From assembly GCA_038210495.1 (NCBI GenBank), contig JBBQWR010000004.1, positions 99,760 to 163,759 of the forward strand: a stretch of DNA of 64,000 nt, written 5' to 3'. Both the position numbers and the translations under genes were made by a program. Shown here one piece after another: positions 26,219 to 35,265 of the stretch (position 1 is the first letter of the stretch; the number at the start of each line of letters is the position of its first letter). This DNA comes from JBBQWR01 sp038210495 (lineage in GTDB: Bacteria; Planctomycetota; Planctomycetia; Pirellulales; DATAWG01). Below the pieces are notes generated by a model. The model worked only from the letters and a program-made list of their open reading frames with translations, was not told where the DNA came from and did not search any database.

Positions 26219-27550
26219 ATGCCTCCGATCAAAACGCTGACTCCTTCCGGCCGCCCGGGCGACAAAACCCAAGCCTCGGATTTCGACACGCTGAAGCGCA
26301 AGATTCACACCAAGCTGGTCGACAAGCTCGATCTGACGCGCGTCGGCGAGCTCGAAGGAGACGTGCTACGCCGCGAAATCAAGCTGGTCGTCGAGCACCT
26401 CTGCGATACCGAAGACACGCTGCTCAATCGCGCCGAACGCGAGCGGCTAATCGAAGAGGTGCTGGACGAAACGTTCGGGCTGGGTCCGCTCGAATTCCTG
26501 CTCAAGGATCCGTCGATCAGCGATATCCTGATCAACGGCCCGAAGAATATCTACGTGGAACGCCGCGGCAAGATGGAAAAGACCAGTGTCGTGTTCCGCG
26601 ACAATAAACATCTGATGCAGATCATCGATCGCATTGTATCGAAGGTCGGCCGCCGCGTGGACGAAGTCTGCCCGATGGTCGACGCGCGGTTGACCGATGG
26701 CTCGCGCGTGAACGCGATCATTCCGCCGCTGGCGCTGGACGGCGCGTGCGTCTCGATTCGGCGGTTCGGCTCCAATCCGCTCAAGCTGGAAGACCTGCTG
26801 AATTACAAAGCGTTCACGCCCGAAATGGTGATGCTGCTCGAGGGCGCCATCAAGGCTCGGCTCAATATCGTCATCAGCGGCGGCACCGGCTCGGGCAAGA
26901 CGACGCTGCTCAACACGCTCTCGAGCTTCATCGCCAATACCGACCGGATCGTGACGATCGAGGACGCCGCCGAATTGCAGTTGCAACAAGATCACGTCGT
27001 GCGTCTCGAGACTCGGCCACCGAACATCGAAGGCAAGGGCGCCGTCACCGCCACCGACCTAGTGAAAAATGCCCTGCGGATGCGGCCCGAGCGCGTGATC
27101 ATCGGCGAATGCCGCGGCGCCGAGACGCTCGACATGCTACAGGCCATGAACACGGGCCACGAAGGCTCGATGACCACGCTCCACGCCAATACGCCGCGCG
27201 ACGCCGTCGCCCGTATCGAAACGATGATCACGATGTCGGGCTTCGAGTTGCCGCTCAAAGCGATGCGGCAGCAGATCGCCAGCGCCGTCGACCTAATCGT
27301 GCAAGCCAGCCGGCTGCAAGGCGGAGCGCGAAAGGTAACTCACATCACCGAGATCGTCGGCATGGAGCAAGACACGATCGTGATGCAGGACATTTATCAC
27401 TATCACCAAAAAGGGATCAACGATACGGGCCGGGCCATCGGTCAATTCGAATGCACGGGCATTCGGCCGACCTTCATGGACAAGCTGGAATCGTCCGGCG
27501 TGCGGTTGCCGGCGAGTGCTTTTCGTCAACGCGTGATGTTGGTGGATTAA
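26219..27550 (+). CDS. cpaF: Tad pilus ATPase CpaF/TadA
   Basis: 443 residues of the type II/IV secretion ATPase family, the hexameric motor that drives pilus assembly at the inner face of the membrane. The N-terminal part (23-200) holds FGLGPLEFLLKDPSISDILING and DARLTDGSRVNAI. Walker A is GGTGSGKTT at 221-229, followed by an Asp box (TIEDAAELQL), Walker B with RVIIGECRGAE, and the His box GHEGSMTTLHAN. The active-site set is complete, in contrast to the neighbouring TadZ. Two 354-base-apart genes with repeats between them suggest it may have its own promoter. No clear ribosome site is seen. Confidence 0.95.
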   Translation: MPPIKTLTPSGRPGDKTQASDFDTLKRKIHTKLVDKLDLTRVGELEGDVLRREIKLVVEHLCDTEDTLLNRAERERLIEEVLDETFGLGPLEFLLKDPSISDILINGPKNIYVERRGKMEKTSVVFRDNKHLMQIIDRIVSKVGRRVDEVCPMVDARLTDGSRVNAIIPPLALDGACVSIRRFGSNPLKLEDLLNYKAFTPEMVMLLEGAIKARLNIVISGGTGSGKTTLLNTLSSFIANTDRIVTIEDAAELQLQQDHVVRLETRPPNIEGKGAVTATDLVKNALRMRPERVIIGECRGAETLDMLQAMNTGHEGSMTTLHANTPRDAVARIETMITMSGFELPLKAMRQQIASAVDLIVQASRLQGGARKVTHITEIVGMEQDTIVMQDIYHYHQKGINDTGRAIGQFECTGIRPTFMDKLESSGVRLPASAFRQRVMLVD

Positions 27551-27658
27551 CGCTGGCGAAAGGTGGCTGGCTAGATTGTGATTCGTTGAATAGTGCATGA
27601 AGAAAAATCGCGCCGTCGCTGGGTGGCGCGGATATTTTTGGTTATTTAAGCCGTTAAC

Positions 27659-27684
27659 CAGGGGGCTTACGCCGCCCGTTCACC
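27659..27684 (-). repeat. Dispersed palindromic repeat, copy C
   Basis: The minus strand reads GGTGAACGGGCGGCGTAAGC then CCCCTG. It ends 7 bases before the tadB start codon, where a ribosome site would be expected. Confidence 0.65.
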
Positions 27685-27691
27685 TAGTTGT

Positions 27692-28663
27692 ATGACACCA
27701 CTACTAATATCCATCGTGGCGTTTGTCTTGGTCGCCGGACTGGTCGGCGGCGTGGCGTTTCTGTTGCGCGGCGACGGTGAGAACCGGATCGAAGATCGCC
27801 TCGCGCAATTGACCGGCGCGAAGGTCACGGCAGGCGCGAAGGAAAATCTACTCAAAGCAAGTGGAGTGCTGACTAAGCCGCTCGATGCGACTCAAGGCGT
27901 GATCGAGGTGTTCCTCGGTAGGTTCAGAAACCTCAGCTTGTGGTTCGATCAGGCTGAAGTGACGATCGCGCCGATCAAATTCTTCGGCTTCTGCGGAGCA
28001 CTGGGCATCGGAGCGACGGTCGCCCTGGCGTTCACGGGCGCCCCGATCGCGACGGCTCCGGTCGCGGGAGTGTTCGCCGGGTTCATACCCGTGTTGTGGT
28101 TGTCCATGAAGCGCAAACGGCGATTCGGTAAGTTTGCGAAGCAACTCCCCGACGCTCTGGAACTAATCGCCCGCGCATTGCGAGCCGGTCACAGTTTGGC
28201 GTCCGGTTTCAGTTTGGTGGCCGACGAGATGAAAGCTCCGATCGGATCGGAATTCCGCCGAGCGTACGAAGAACAAAACTTGGGTGTCGCTCTGGACGAC
28301 GCGCTTAAGAGCATGACCAAACGGATGCCGAATCTGGACCTCAAATTTTTCGTCACGGCCGTCGTGCTCCAACGTCAAACGGGGGGCGACTTGGCCGAGA
28401 TTCTCGACAAAATCGGCCGCCTGGTGCGCGACCGGTTTGCCGTCTGGGGGGCGGTGCAGGCGCTCACGGGCGAAGGCCGACTGTCGGGCATAGTGCTCCT
28501 GGCGCTGCCGCCGGTGCTGTTCGTCGCCGTCTGGCGATTGAACCCCGATTACGTGATGCCGCTGTTTACCGATCCGATGGGCCGGCAAATGCTGTTGGGC
28601 GCCGTCGTCATGCAATTTCTCGGCGCCGCGGTGATTCGCAAAATCATCAATATCAAGGTGTAA
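27692..28663 (+). CDS. tadB: Tad pilus inner-membrane platform protein TadB
   Basis: 323 residues. One N-terminal helix (LLISIVAFVLVAGLVGGVAF) and a second pair at about 90-135 flank a cytosolic T2SSF domain at about 150-275: FAKQLPDALELIARALRAGHSLASGFSLVADE and TGGDLAEILDKIGRLVRDR. C-terminal helices follow. TadB and TadC form the membrane platform turned by the CpaF ATPase. The GTG/ATG context is poor because a repeat occupies the leader. It overlaps nothing, and tadC starts 3 bases after its stop, so the two are translated together. Confidence 0.92.
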   Translation: MTPLLISIVAFVLVAGLVGGVAFLLRGDGENRIEDRLAQLTGAKVTAGAKENLLKASGVLTKPLDATQGVIEVFLGRFRNLSLWFDQAEVTIAPIKFFGFCGALGIGATVALAFTGAPIATAPVAGVFAGFIPVLWLSMKRKRRFGKFAKQLPDALELIARALRAGHSLASGFSLVADEMKAPIGSEFRRAYEEQNLGVALDDALKSMTKRMPNLDLKFFVTAVVLQRQTGGDLAEILDKIGRLVRDRFAVWGAVQALTGEGRLSGIVLLALPPVLFVAVWRLNPDYVMPLFTDPMGRQMLLGAVVMQFLGAAVIRKIINIKV

Positions 28664-28665
28664 CC

Positions 28666-29631
28666 ATGTTGCTGGCCGACAATTTTTTCAATCTCGCCAA
28701 GCTGCTGCCGCTAGCCATCTTCGGGGCCTTTGCCGTTGCCGCTTGGGTTGCGCTGGAAGTGCTGGGGAGCAAGAAAAATCGCGCGTCCGAACGGCTCGAC
28801 GAGATTCGCGATCCGGGCAAGCGTCGCGAGGGGGGCAAATCTAAAAAAGGGGATTTCGCCAGTCTGCTGGAAAAAGCCTCGCCCGCGTTTGCCAAACCGT
28901 TGCAGCCTAAATCCGCCGCCGAAGCCGGCAAGCTTAAGGCGAAACTCTCGGCCGCCGGTTTCCGCAGCGATTCGGCTGCCCTATCGTTTCTCGGTTTCAA
29001 GTTCGTGGGCATGGTGGTGGGCCTGATGTTTTTCGGCGGCACGATGATCGCCACCGAAGGATTGACGCAGAAGGCCCTGGTCTACACGGTCGGCGGCGCC
29101 GGGTTCATGTTCTATCTGCCCGACATGATCGTGTGGTACATGGGCAGCAAGCGGAAGCAGAACCTGTTTCTGTCGCTTCCCGATGCGCTGGATCTCATGG
29201 TCGTGTGCGTCGAGGCCGGATTGGGCCTGGATCAGGCGATGCGAAAAGTCAGCGACGAAATGAAGGCCACGGCCCCGGTCATATCCGAAGAATTCAGTCT
29301 ATCGAATTTCCAATTGCAAATGGGGCGCGGCCGGCACGAGGTGCTGCAGGAACTGGGCTCGCGTAGCGGGGTCGACGATCTTCGCAGCCTCGCCGCTATT
29401 TTGATCCAAGCCGATAAGTTCGGCTCGAGCGTCGCGCAGGCGCTACGGGTGCAAAGCGACGCGATGCGTATCCGCCGCCGCCAGCTTGCCGAGGAGAAGG
29501 CCGCCAAGACGGCCGTCAAACTGATCTTTCCGCTCGTGATCTTCATCTTTCCCGGGATCTTCGTCGTGCTCGTTGGACCGGCCGCGATTACGATGGTCCG
29601 CCAGATGTTCCCCATGATGGGCGCGCATTAG
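28666..29631 (+). CDS. tadC: Tad pilus inner-membrane platform protein TadC
   Basis: 321 residues, the partner of TadB. An N-terminal helix (LLPLAIFGAFAVAAWVAL) leads to a charged linker (30-100) and two helices at about 105-150. The T2SSF domain follows with SLPDALDLMVVCVEAGLGLD, SEEFSLSNFQLQMGRGRHEVL and LIQADKFGSSVAQALRVQSD. The protein ends in the hydrophobic KLIFPLVIFIFPGIFVVLVG. The 2-base gap to tadB marks an operon. No TadE/F/G pseudopilin genes follow, which is the usual position for them. Confidence 0.92.
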   Translation: MLLADNFFNLAKLLPLAIFGAFAVAAWVALEVLGSKKNRASERLDEIRDPGKRREGGKSKKGDFASLLEKASPAFAKPLQPKSAAEAGKLKAKLSAAGFRSDSAALSFLGFKFVGMVVGLMFFGGTMIATEGLTQKALVYTVGGAGFMFYLPDMIVWYMGSKRKQNLFLSLPDALDLMVVCVEAGLGLDQAMRKVSDEMKATAPVISEEFSLSNFQLQMGRGRHEVLQELGSRSGVDDLRSLAAILIQADKFGSSVAQALRVQSDAMRIRRRQLAEEKAAKTAVKLIFPLVIFIFPGIFVVLVGPAAITMVRQMFPMMGAH

Positions 29632-29981
29632 GCAAGGGATTTCGGTCGGGCTAACGTCGGGTGCTAACGTTCGGGCGCCTTGGGCCGCGTGCCCGGGGCT
29701 GGAGGCGCTTCGCCCCGGTTAGGTGACATCCCATGGCGACTCTCCGGGGCTTCCCTTCGGCGCCAGCCTCAGCCAACCCCTCCACGCATCACGGAGCGGG
29801 CGATTTGGCTGGCCCTAACGACTGTAGCGGCTGTGCCGATACGATCGTCGCCAAGCGAGTAACCTCCCCTACCCGTCCGATAGTCTGATAGCGATGCGAC
29901 CTCTGAGGTCGCGGTCGCTCTGCTTCGAATGGAATCGAGCACTGCCGCGAGAGTGGCAGCGCCGCCGAATAGGAGTCTGGC
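29632..29981. other. Intergenic, 350 bases, with repeat fragments
   Basis: No gene is seen. 29692-29719 and 29744-29766 hold CCGGGGCT-type GC-rich fragments in opposite orientations that resemble pieces of the 48-base repeat at 6336 and 14337. An AGGAG near 29970 serves the next gene. Confidence 0.5.
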
Positions 29982-30542
29982 ATGAGGAAGTTCGCAATTC
30001 GTCTGATGCTAGCAGTCGCCGCCGGTTCGGCAGCGGCCCCCCTGCATGCAGGCTGGAACGAATTCTGGAACGGCGTCCATAGCGGCGCCGAGATCAATAA
30101 CCAGTGGCCGCATCCCTACGTCGAGGCGGATCGCGTCGCGGCCGTTGCGCCGTTCCATGCGATGGTCGCCAAGGGCTGGGAGCGACAGAACCTGATCGGC
30201 GAAAACTACTTCGACGAAGGCTCGTCGAAGCTCAACCAAGCCGGCGTCATTCGAATTCGCACGATTCTGAGCCAGGGACCGGTCGAGCATCGCACGCTGT
30301 TCGTTCAGCGCGACTTGCTCGACGATGTCACGAAAGCTCGCCTCGACTTGGTGCAGCGAGCGGCCGTTTCGCTTCAACCGCGCGGCACGCTGCCCGAAGT
30401 CGTGCTCTCGGATCTGGCGCCGGATGGTCGGTCCGCGGAACAAGTCACCGCCGAGAACAAGGCGTTTACCAGTTCCATACCGACTCCCCGGCTTTCCAAG
30501 GGCGCCCCGGGCGGCGCCAGCGGCGGTTCCAGCGGGGGCTAA
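29982..30542 (+). CDS. Secreted protein of the Tad locus, unknown function
   Basis: 186 residues. The signal peptide is at 1-23 (MRKFAIRLMLAVAAGSAAAP, then LHA). The mature protein begins GWNEFWNGVHSGAEIN and contains GENYFDEGSSKLNQAGVIRIRTIL, a charged helical stretch and a Gly/Ser tail (GGASGGSSGG). I do not recognise a family. The position between tadC and the TPR lipoprotein suggests an envelope part of the pilus machine, possibly replacing missing TadE/F/G functions; this is inference from context. AGGAG 6-7 bases before the ATG supports the start. Confidence 0.75.
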   Translation: MRKFAIRLMLAVAAGSAAAPLHAGWNEFWNGVHSGAEINNQWPHPYVEADRVAAVAPFHAMVAKGWERQNLIGENYFDEGSSKLNQAGVIRIRTILSQGPVEHRTLFVQRDLLDDVTKARLDLVQRAAVSLQPRGTLPEVVLSDLAPDGRSAEQVTAENKAFTSSIPTPRLSKGAPGGASGGSSGG

Positions 30543-30737
30543 TACCGACGCTAGCAGCAAGTGAACGACGGCAAAGTCAACGAATTTTATCCATCCCCAC
30601 GGTTGTTCTTGAGAAACCAGGGGACGGCAACCGATTCATTAGAGCGACACACTCTCGGTCTAGATCAGGATGATCTCGCCGAATGCCGGACCGATTCGTC
30701 GGCCGGCCCGGTTGTGACCGCGACAAGGAGGTGGCGG

Positions 30738-31820
30738 GTGCGCAGGAGCTTGAACTGGTTAAATGTGATCGGCGCGTGCGGGCTGGTCGTGGCGTCGGGA
30801 TGTTCGACGACGACAACGGGCGGCGCCGCGCCCAATCAGTCCGCTGCGTTTCGCTGGCCTTGGTCTCCCCCGGCGCCGCAACAGGCCTTTGCCACGCCGG
30901 CGGCGACGACGAGCGACCCGACGTCGCTAGCCTCCAAGCCCGGCAAGCTGGGCCCCGATCTCTACGTCGCGACCGCGCATGTGTACGAGCAGGCCGGCAA
31001 TCGAGAAGGCGCCGCCGAGCAATATCAGCGGGCTCTGAAAATGGAGCCGGGCAATGCCGCCGCGTTGATCGGCTATGCCCATCTGAAGGACAGCGAAGAG
31101 CAATTCACCGAGTCGGACAAGCTGTATCAGACGGCCGTCAAGACTCATCCGAGCGAAGCGGCGATCTTGAACGACTGGGCCCTCTCGCTCCAGCACCGCA
31201 AAAAATATAACGAGGCCATCCAAGCGCTCACCAAGGCGATCGCGCTCCAGCCGGACAAGACACTGTATCGGAACAACATCGCGACGATCCTCGTCGACAT
31301 GAATCGGAACGACGAAGCGCTGAAACAACTAACGGCCGCTCACGGTCAAGCCGCGGCGCATTACAATCTGGCGACGCTGCTGCATCGCAAAGGGAACGAC
31401 GAGGCGGCCCGGGTGCATTTTGCGATGGCCGCGAAAGCCGATCCATCGCTAACGATCGCCGCCGAGTGGGCTCGCCAGCTCGATCCGCGACCGTCGCAAG
31501 TTGCCGAGACGGGGCCGCACCTCCCAGTTATGCAGCAGCCGGCCGGGCAGCCCCAATTTTTTGCGGCGCCCCCCTCGCCAGAGCAGCGAGCCGCGCTGGT
31601 CAATCGACGGCCGATTGTTGCCGACGATCAGCCGCAAGAGGTGGCCGTGCGGATCGGTGGTGGACAAATCGCGAACGTGTCGCAAACCAGCGGCGAAGTT
31701 CGGTATCCACAATACTTGGCGGCCCCGGTGATCTCGGATGGCCCCCTGCCCCCAAGCCCCGAGCAGGGTCCGGATTTCACGGCTCAGCGTGAGGCCAGCA
31801 ACCCGCCGGCGTATCGATAG
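30738..31820 (+). CDS. TPR lipoprotein, TadD-like
   Basis: 360 residues. The start is GTG at 30738, set by AAGGAGG at 30725-30731 with a 6-base spacer, in preference to the longer frame from 30561. A lipoprotein signal follows (RRSLNWLNVIGACGLVVASG, then C) with lipobox VASGC, so it should be anchored as a lipoprotein. Residues 75-240 contain about four TPR units (YVATAHVYEQAGNREGAAEQ, LYQTAVKTHPSEAAILND, EAIQALTKAIALQPDKTLY). The C-terminal third is Pro/Gln-rich. TadD proteins of this kind act as pilotins or assembly factors for the Tad secretin, and the position in the locus agrees. Confidence 0.8.
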   Translation: MRRSLNWLNVIGACGLVVASGCSTTTTGGAAPNQSAAFRWPWSPPAPQQAFATPAATTSDPTSLASKPGKLGPDLYVATAHVYEQAGNREGAAEQYQRALKMEPGNAAALIGYAHLKDSEEQFTESDKLYQTAVKTHPSEAAILNDWALSLQHRKKYNEAIQALTKAIALQPDKTLYRNNIATILVDMNRNDEALKQLTAAHGQAAAHYNLATLLHRKGNDEAARVHFAMAAKADPSLTIAAEWARQLDPRPSQVAETGPHLPVMQQPAGQPQFFAAPPSPEQRAALVNRRPIVADDQPQEVAVRIGGGQIANVSQTSGEVRYPQYLAAPVISDGPLPPSPEQGPDFTAQREASNPPAYR

Positions 31821-31830
31821 TTCGCGGTTA

Positions 31831-31936
31831 GAGCCGCGCACGAAGTAAGCGCGTCGGAATCTGATACGCGATACATCCCGGCGCTTACTTCGCGCGCAGT
31901 TCTACGGATACATCCCAACGCTTACTGCGTGCGCGG
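31831..31936. repeat. Cluster of three copies of a 20-base element
   Basis: GAGCCGCGCACGAAGTAAGC at 31831-31850 and two inverted, diverged copies at 31880-31898 and 31919-31936. The last two are each preceded by GATACATCCC with a 37-base period. A further copy lies at 45434-45454. They sit between the convergent tadD-like gene and the large minus-strand gene. Confidence 0.7.
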
Positions 31937-31980
31937 GTCCACCGCGACGGCGCCCGGCTCGAGCGGTCGCGTTGACGGTC

Positions 31981-34900
31981 TTATGCGCCTTTATCTTCCG
32001 GCGACGGCTCTGGCGCCGCCACGACTGGCGCCGGCAATGCGGATCGCAGCTTGTCGAGGTCCTTTTTCAGATCGGTGAAACGCTTGATATTATCGGCGTC
32101 GTTGTTCAGCTTAGGGCTAAGCTGGAACTCGGAGTTGAGCACTTTGCCCGCCGTGTCGAGCTTTTTCCTCGCCTCGGTTTTGTTGCCGGTAATCAGCTTC
32201 TTGCCTTGATCTCGTAGGCAGACGGCCGCATTGTAGATCGCGTCGTAGTATTGCGGCGGCTTGGTCTTTTGCAAACCGACGCGAATCTCCGTCCACTGCG
32301 AGACGGCTTTATCGTACTTGGTAGGATCTTTGGCGCCCCAGGTTTGGTAGATCTGCGCCCGCAGCATCAGGAAATCCAGCGCCCGGGGATTTTCCTTGCA
32401 TTGGTCCTCGGCTTGCTGAGCGGCCTCGACCAAATTGCCGCTTTTCCGCAGCAGATCGATTTGCTTCGCCCGAACCTTGGTTACAAGCGTCGCGGCCGCT
32501 TTTCGATAGGCTTCATCGTCCTTGACCCTGTCGAGGAACATTTTGAACTGGTCTTTCGCTTTTTCGGTCTCATCCATGTCGCTGAAAAGTTGCCCGATGA
32601 ACACGGTGCTTTGCGGCGGCAGCTTCTCGCGTTGCGAAAGGGCCGTGAGCATCTTGCTCATCATGTCTTTGATCGATCCCAGCGTGGCCCGCAGCGGCTC
32701 GGTTTGGCTCGGAGGCGCCGAATCCGGCAGGCCGTTCAGTTCGTCCTGAATTCGCTTCCGCTCTTTGTCCAGGCCCACGACGAACCCGACGAGCGTGCTG
32801 TTGATTTGCGCGTTGTCGGGACCAATGGCGATCAGCACATCGCCCGCCTCGCCGGCTTTCTTGTAATCGTTCTGTCCCATGTAACCGCGCATGGCCAGTT
32901 GGAACACCTGGAGCATCGTTTGATCGAGTTCGGGCGGATTCTTTCGATCGATCGCGCCGATCAGATCTTGCAGCGTTGTCGTGACGCCCGGGAAATCTTT
33001 GAGTTCCAGCGACAGCTGTGCGAGCAGCAGCTTGGCTTCGATGATAGCGGGGGGCAGTACTTCTTTCGGTTTAAGTTGCGCGATCAGGGCTTTGATCGCC
33101 TCTTGGAACTCGTCTTTGGCTTTAGCCAAATCCTCGTCCATTTGCTTTGCGTTTCGCTTATCCTCGGGCTTTTTCTTCTCGTTAAAATAGCGGTTGTAGC
33201 GCAGCTTGCCGGCCTCTTGCAGCGCCTTGGCATATCGCTCGAAGGTCGGCGAGATGCTCTCGAACAGCGAGATCGCCTGATCTCGATTTTGTTCGGGGTC
33301 GGCAAAGAACAGGGCCTGCGCGAGCCCCATGCGGGCCTCGTCCGCCGCGCTGGTTTTGGGATAATTGGCGAGCACGTAGTCGACCGATTCTTGCAATTTC
33401 TTGCCGGCCGCGTCGCGCTGGGGTTGCAATGCTTCCCGAGCTTTTTTGTCGCTCGTTTTGTTCATCTTGTCGGCGAGCGTCGAGTACAAAATCGCCATCG
33501 AGTTAACCGCCAGCGCAGCGGCGTCTTTGGCAACGCCCGTTTTCTTGTTCTCGCTAGCGACCTTCATAAACGAATCGTACCAGGCGTTGAACTTCTCGGG
33601 AGACGTGTCGGGCTTCAGCCGTTCGGCGTTGAACTGTTCGACGATCGGCTGAAATTCGCAGGCGGCCATAGCCTCTTGGTATTGGGCGATTCGACCCGGC
33701 CGCTCCTTCTTAAGGTCCGCCGTTTTGTCCTTTTCGGCAAATTCAATGGCCTTACCGTACCACTTGGCCGCGGTGGTCCAGTCCTTCTTGTCCACCGCCT
33801 CGCGGGCGAGCATGGTCGCCTCGGATTCGGTTTGTGCGTCCTGGGCGCCGCTGCCGGTGATCTTCCGCCGCAGAGCAATCGCGTCGCGCTGGAACTCGCT
33901 GCGAATGCCCGCCATCTCGGTGACGGTTTTCAGGACCTCCTTGGTCAGATCGCGTTTGATTTCGGGCTTCGTTTCCTTTTCGGCCTTGGCCCACAAGAAT
34001 TTGGCGAACTCGAACGAAGCGGCCTGAAAACCCCATTCGTTCTTGAGCACTTTGCGATATTGCTCGTTGCCCAAGAAATCACGAGCCCGGGCTTCGTAGT
34101 TCTTGGCTTCGTTCGTATCCTTGAGCATCAGCATGATATAGAAGTGCTTGGTGCGGGTGAGGATGTCGTCTGCATTCGTACGGGCGTATACAAATTTGGC
34201 GCTGTCCTTATCGGGCTCTTGAAAATTTTCGAGCACCTCTTCATAGATGTCCTTGGCCGCCTTGAGATCGCCCAACTCCTCCGCGACCTTGCCGGTCCAA
34301 GCGTGCGCGTTAAGAGCTAGCCAGCCATCGGGCTCGTTGGGATCTTTATCGCGCAGATTTTGATAGATTTTGTCGAGGTCTTTATATGCGTCATTGAGAG
34401 CCGTTTTGCGAGCTTCAATGTCGGCCGGCGCGGGGAATGTTTCGGCGATTTTATAGTTAATGAGCCCCAATTCACCCGCCATTTTGGCCGATTCCACCTC
34501 CAGCCGCTTTCTCTCTTTGAGCTGATCTTTTTGCTTAGGGGTGAACGTGGGGCCTTTCGGCAGCGGGGGCAGTTTGGTGATCCGAGCTTCCAATTTCTCG
34601 ACGCCTTGTCTGAATAGCGGCGCCGCTTGCTGCAGCAGCTTGCGGGCGGCGACTAACTTCGCCTGCTTCTCTTTTTCATCCGCGGCGGTGCGCGACGCTG
34701 CAAGCGATTCCATCCCCTGGTCCATGATCATCGCGGCGTTGGCCAAGCCCGCCTCGAGGGCCGCCGGATGATTCGGCTTTTCCTTGGCGAATTGATCGAG
34801 GTACTTGAGCGCCTCGGCGGCCTGTTTTTCCTTTTGCACGGGGTCCTGCTCAAATTGCGACGTGATCCGCATGCACTTGGACATTTCAAGGAGCCAAACA

Positions 34901-35097
34901 TCCTTCAGTTCGGGAGAAATGTCGGGACGTTGCTTAGCGATCGTTAAGTAGTCGACTGCCGTGTCAGCGTATTTCTTGTCCTCCAGCGCATGGACAAAGG
35001 CCAACTCGCGGTCTTCGGCCGCCGCCCGCTTGGCGACGCCGATCGATCCGCATAGCAGCGCCGCTGGAATAATCACAAAACAAAACTTTGTTCGCAT
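31981..35097 (-). CDS. Large exported TPR-like helical protein
   Basis: 1038 residues. The signal peptide at 1-28 (KFCFVIIPAALLCGSIGVAK, then RAAAE) sets the start at ATG 35097. The mature protein is almost wholly alpha-helical and charged, with repeated helix pairs of TPR type (EALKYLDQFAKEKPNHPAALEA, AAKDIYEEVLENFQ, NQDRDQAISLFE-like units). It ends with a Pro/Ala tail. No enzyme motif is seen. Such long exported repeat proteins are frequent in planctomycetes and probably scaffold complexes in the periplasm. It follows the 624-residue membrane-anchored gene on the same strand, but a terminator lies in the 168-base gap between them. Confidence 0.8.
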   Translation of the reverse strand: MRTKFCFVIIPAALLCGSIGVAKRAAAEDRELAFVHALEDKKYADTAVDYLTIAKQRPDISPELKDVWLLEMSKCMRITSQFEQDPVQKEKQAAEALKYLDQFAKEKPNHPAALEAGLANAAMIMDQGMESLAASRTAADEKEKQAKLVAARKLLQQAAPLFRQGVEKLEARITKLPPLPKGPTFTPKQKDQLKERKRLEVESAKMAGELGLINYKIAETFPAPADIEARKTALNDAYKDLDKIYQNLRDKDPNEPDGWLALNAHAWTGKVAEELGDLKAAKDIYEEVLENFQEPDKDSAKFVYARTNADDILTRTKHFYIMLMLKDTNEAKNYEARARDFLGNEQYRKVLKNEWGFQAASFEFAKFLWAKAEKETKPEIKRDLTKEVLKTVTEMAGIRSEFQRDAIALRRKITGSGAQDAQTESEATMLAREAVDKKDWTTAAKWYGKAIEFAEKDKTADLKKERPGRIAQYQEAMAACEFQPIVEQFNAERLKPDTSPEKFNAWYDSFMKVASENKKTGVAKDAAALAVNSMAILYSTLADKMNKTSDKKAREALQPQRDAAGKKLQESVDYVLANYPKTSAADEARMGLAQALFFADPEQNRDQAISLFESISPTFERYAKALQEAGKLRYNRYFNEKKKPEDKRNAKQMDEDLAKAKDEFQEAIKALIAQLKPKEVLPPAIIEAKLLLAQLSLELKDFPGVTTTLQDLIGAIDRKNPPELDQTMLQVFQLAMRGYMGQNDYKKAGEAGDVLIAIGPDNAQINSTLVGFVVGLDKERKRIQDELNGLPDSAPPSQTEPLRATLGSIKDMMSKMLTALSQREKLPPQSTVFIGQLFSDMDETEKAKDQFKMFLDRVKDDEAYRKAAATLVTKVRAKQIDLLRKSGNLVEAAQQAEDQCKENPRALDFLMLRAQIYQTWGAKDPTKYDKAVSQWTEIRVGLQKTKPPQYYDAIYNAAVCLRDQGKKLITGNKTEARKKLDTAGKVLNSEFQLSPKLNNDADNIKRFTDLKKDLDKLRSALPAPVVAAPEPSPEDKGA

Positions 35098-35156
35098 ATA
35101 AAAACCAGTCTCGGTGAATCCGAAATTTGGCGAGCGCCAAATCTTTCGATATGGAT

Positions 35157-35193
35157 AAAAAAACGCCGCCGCATGTTTATCATACGACGGCGT
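35157..35193 (-). terminator. Terminator after the 624-residue gene
   Basis: A 13-base stem (35163-35175 with 35181-35193, two mismatches), a 5-base loop, then seven T on the minus strand (35163-35157). It falls inside the leader of the next gene, 60 bases before its start. Confidence 0.8.
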
Positions 35194-35265
35194 CGATAGT
35201 GATTCCAAGTAGTCGGCTGGGCGGGAATCGGCCGTGCCACATTTGGTGGGCAGTGCCCACCCTGC

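Noticed and set aside
26746..27600. A 284-codon frame inside cpaF
   Set aside because: It is an Arg-rich frame-shifted shadow of the ATPase gene.
32251..34320. A 689-codon open frame on the plus strand
   Set aside because: It is the antisense shadow of the 1038-residue exported protein, which has a signal peptide and coherent helical repeats.
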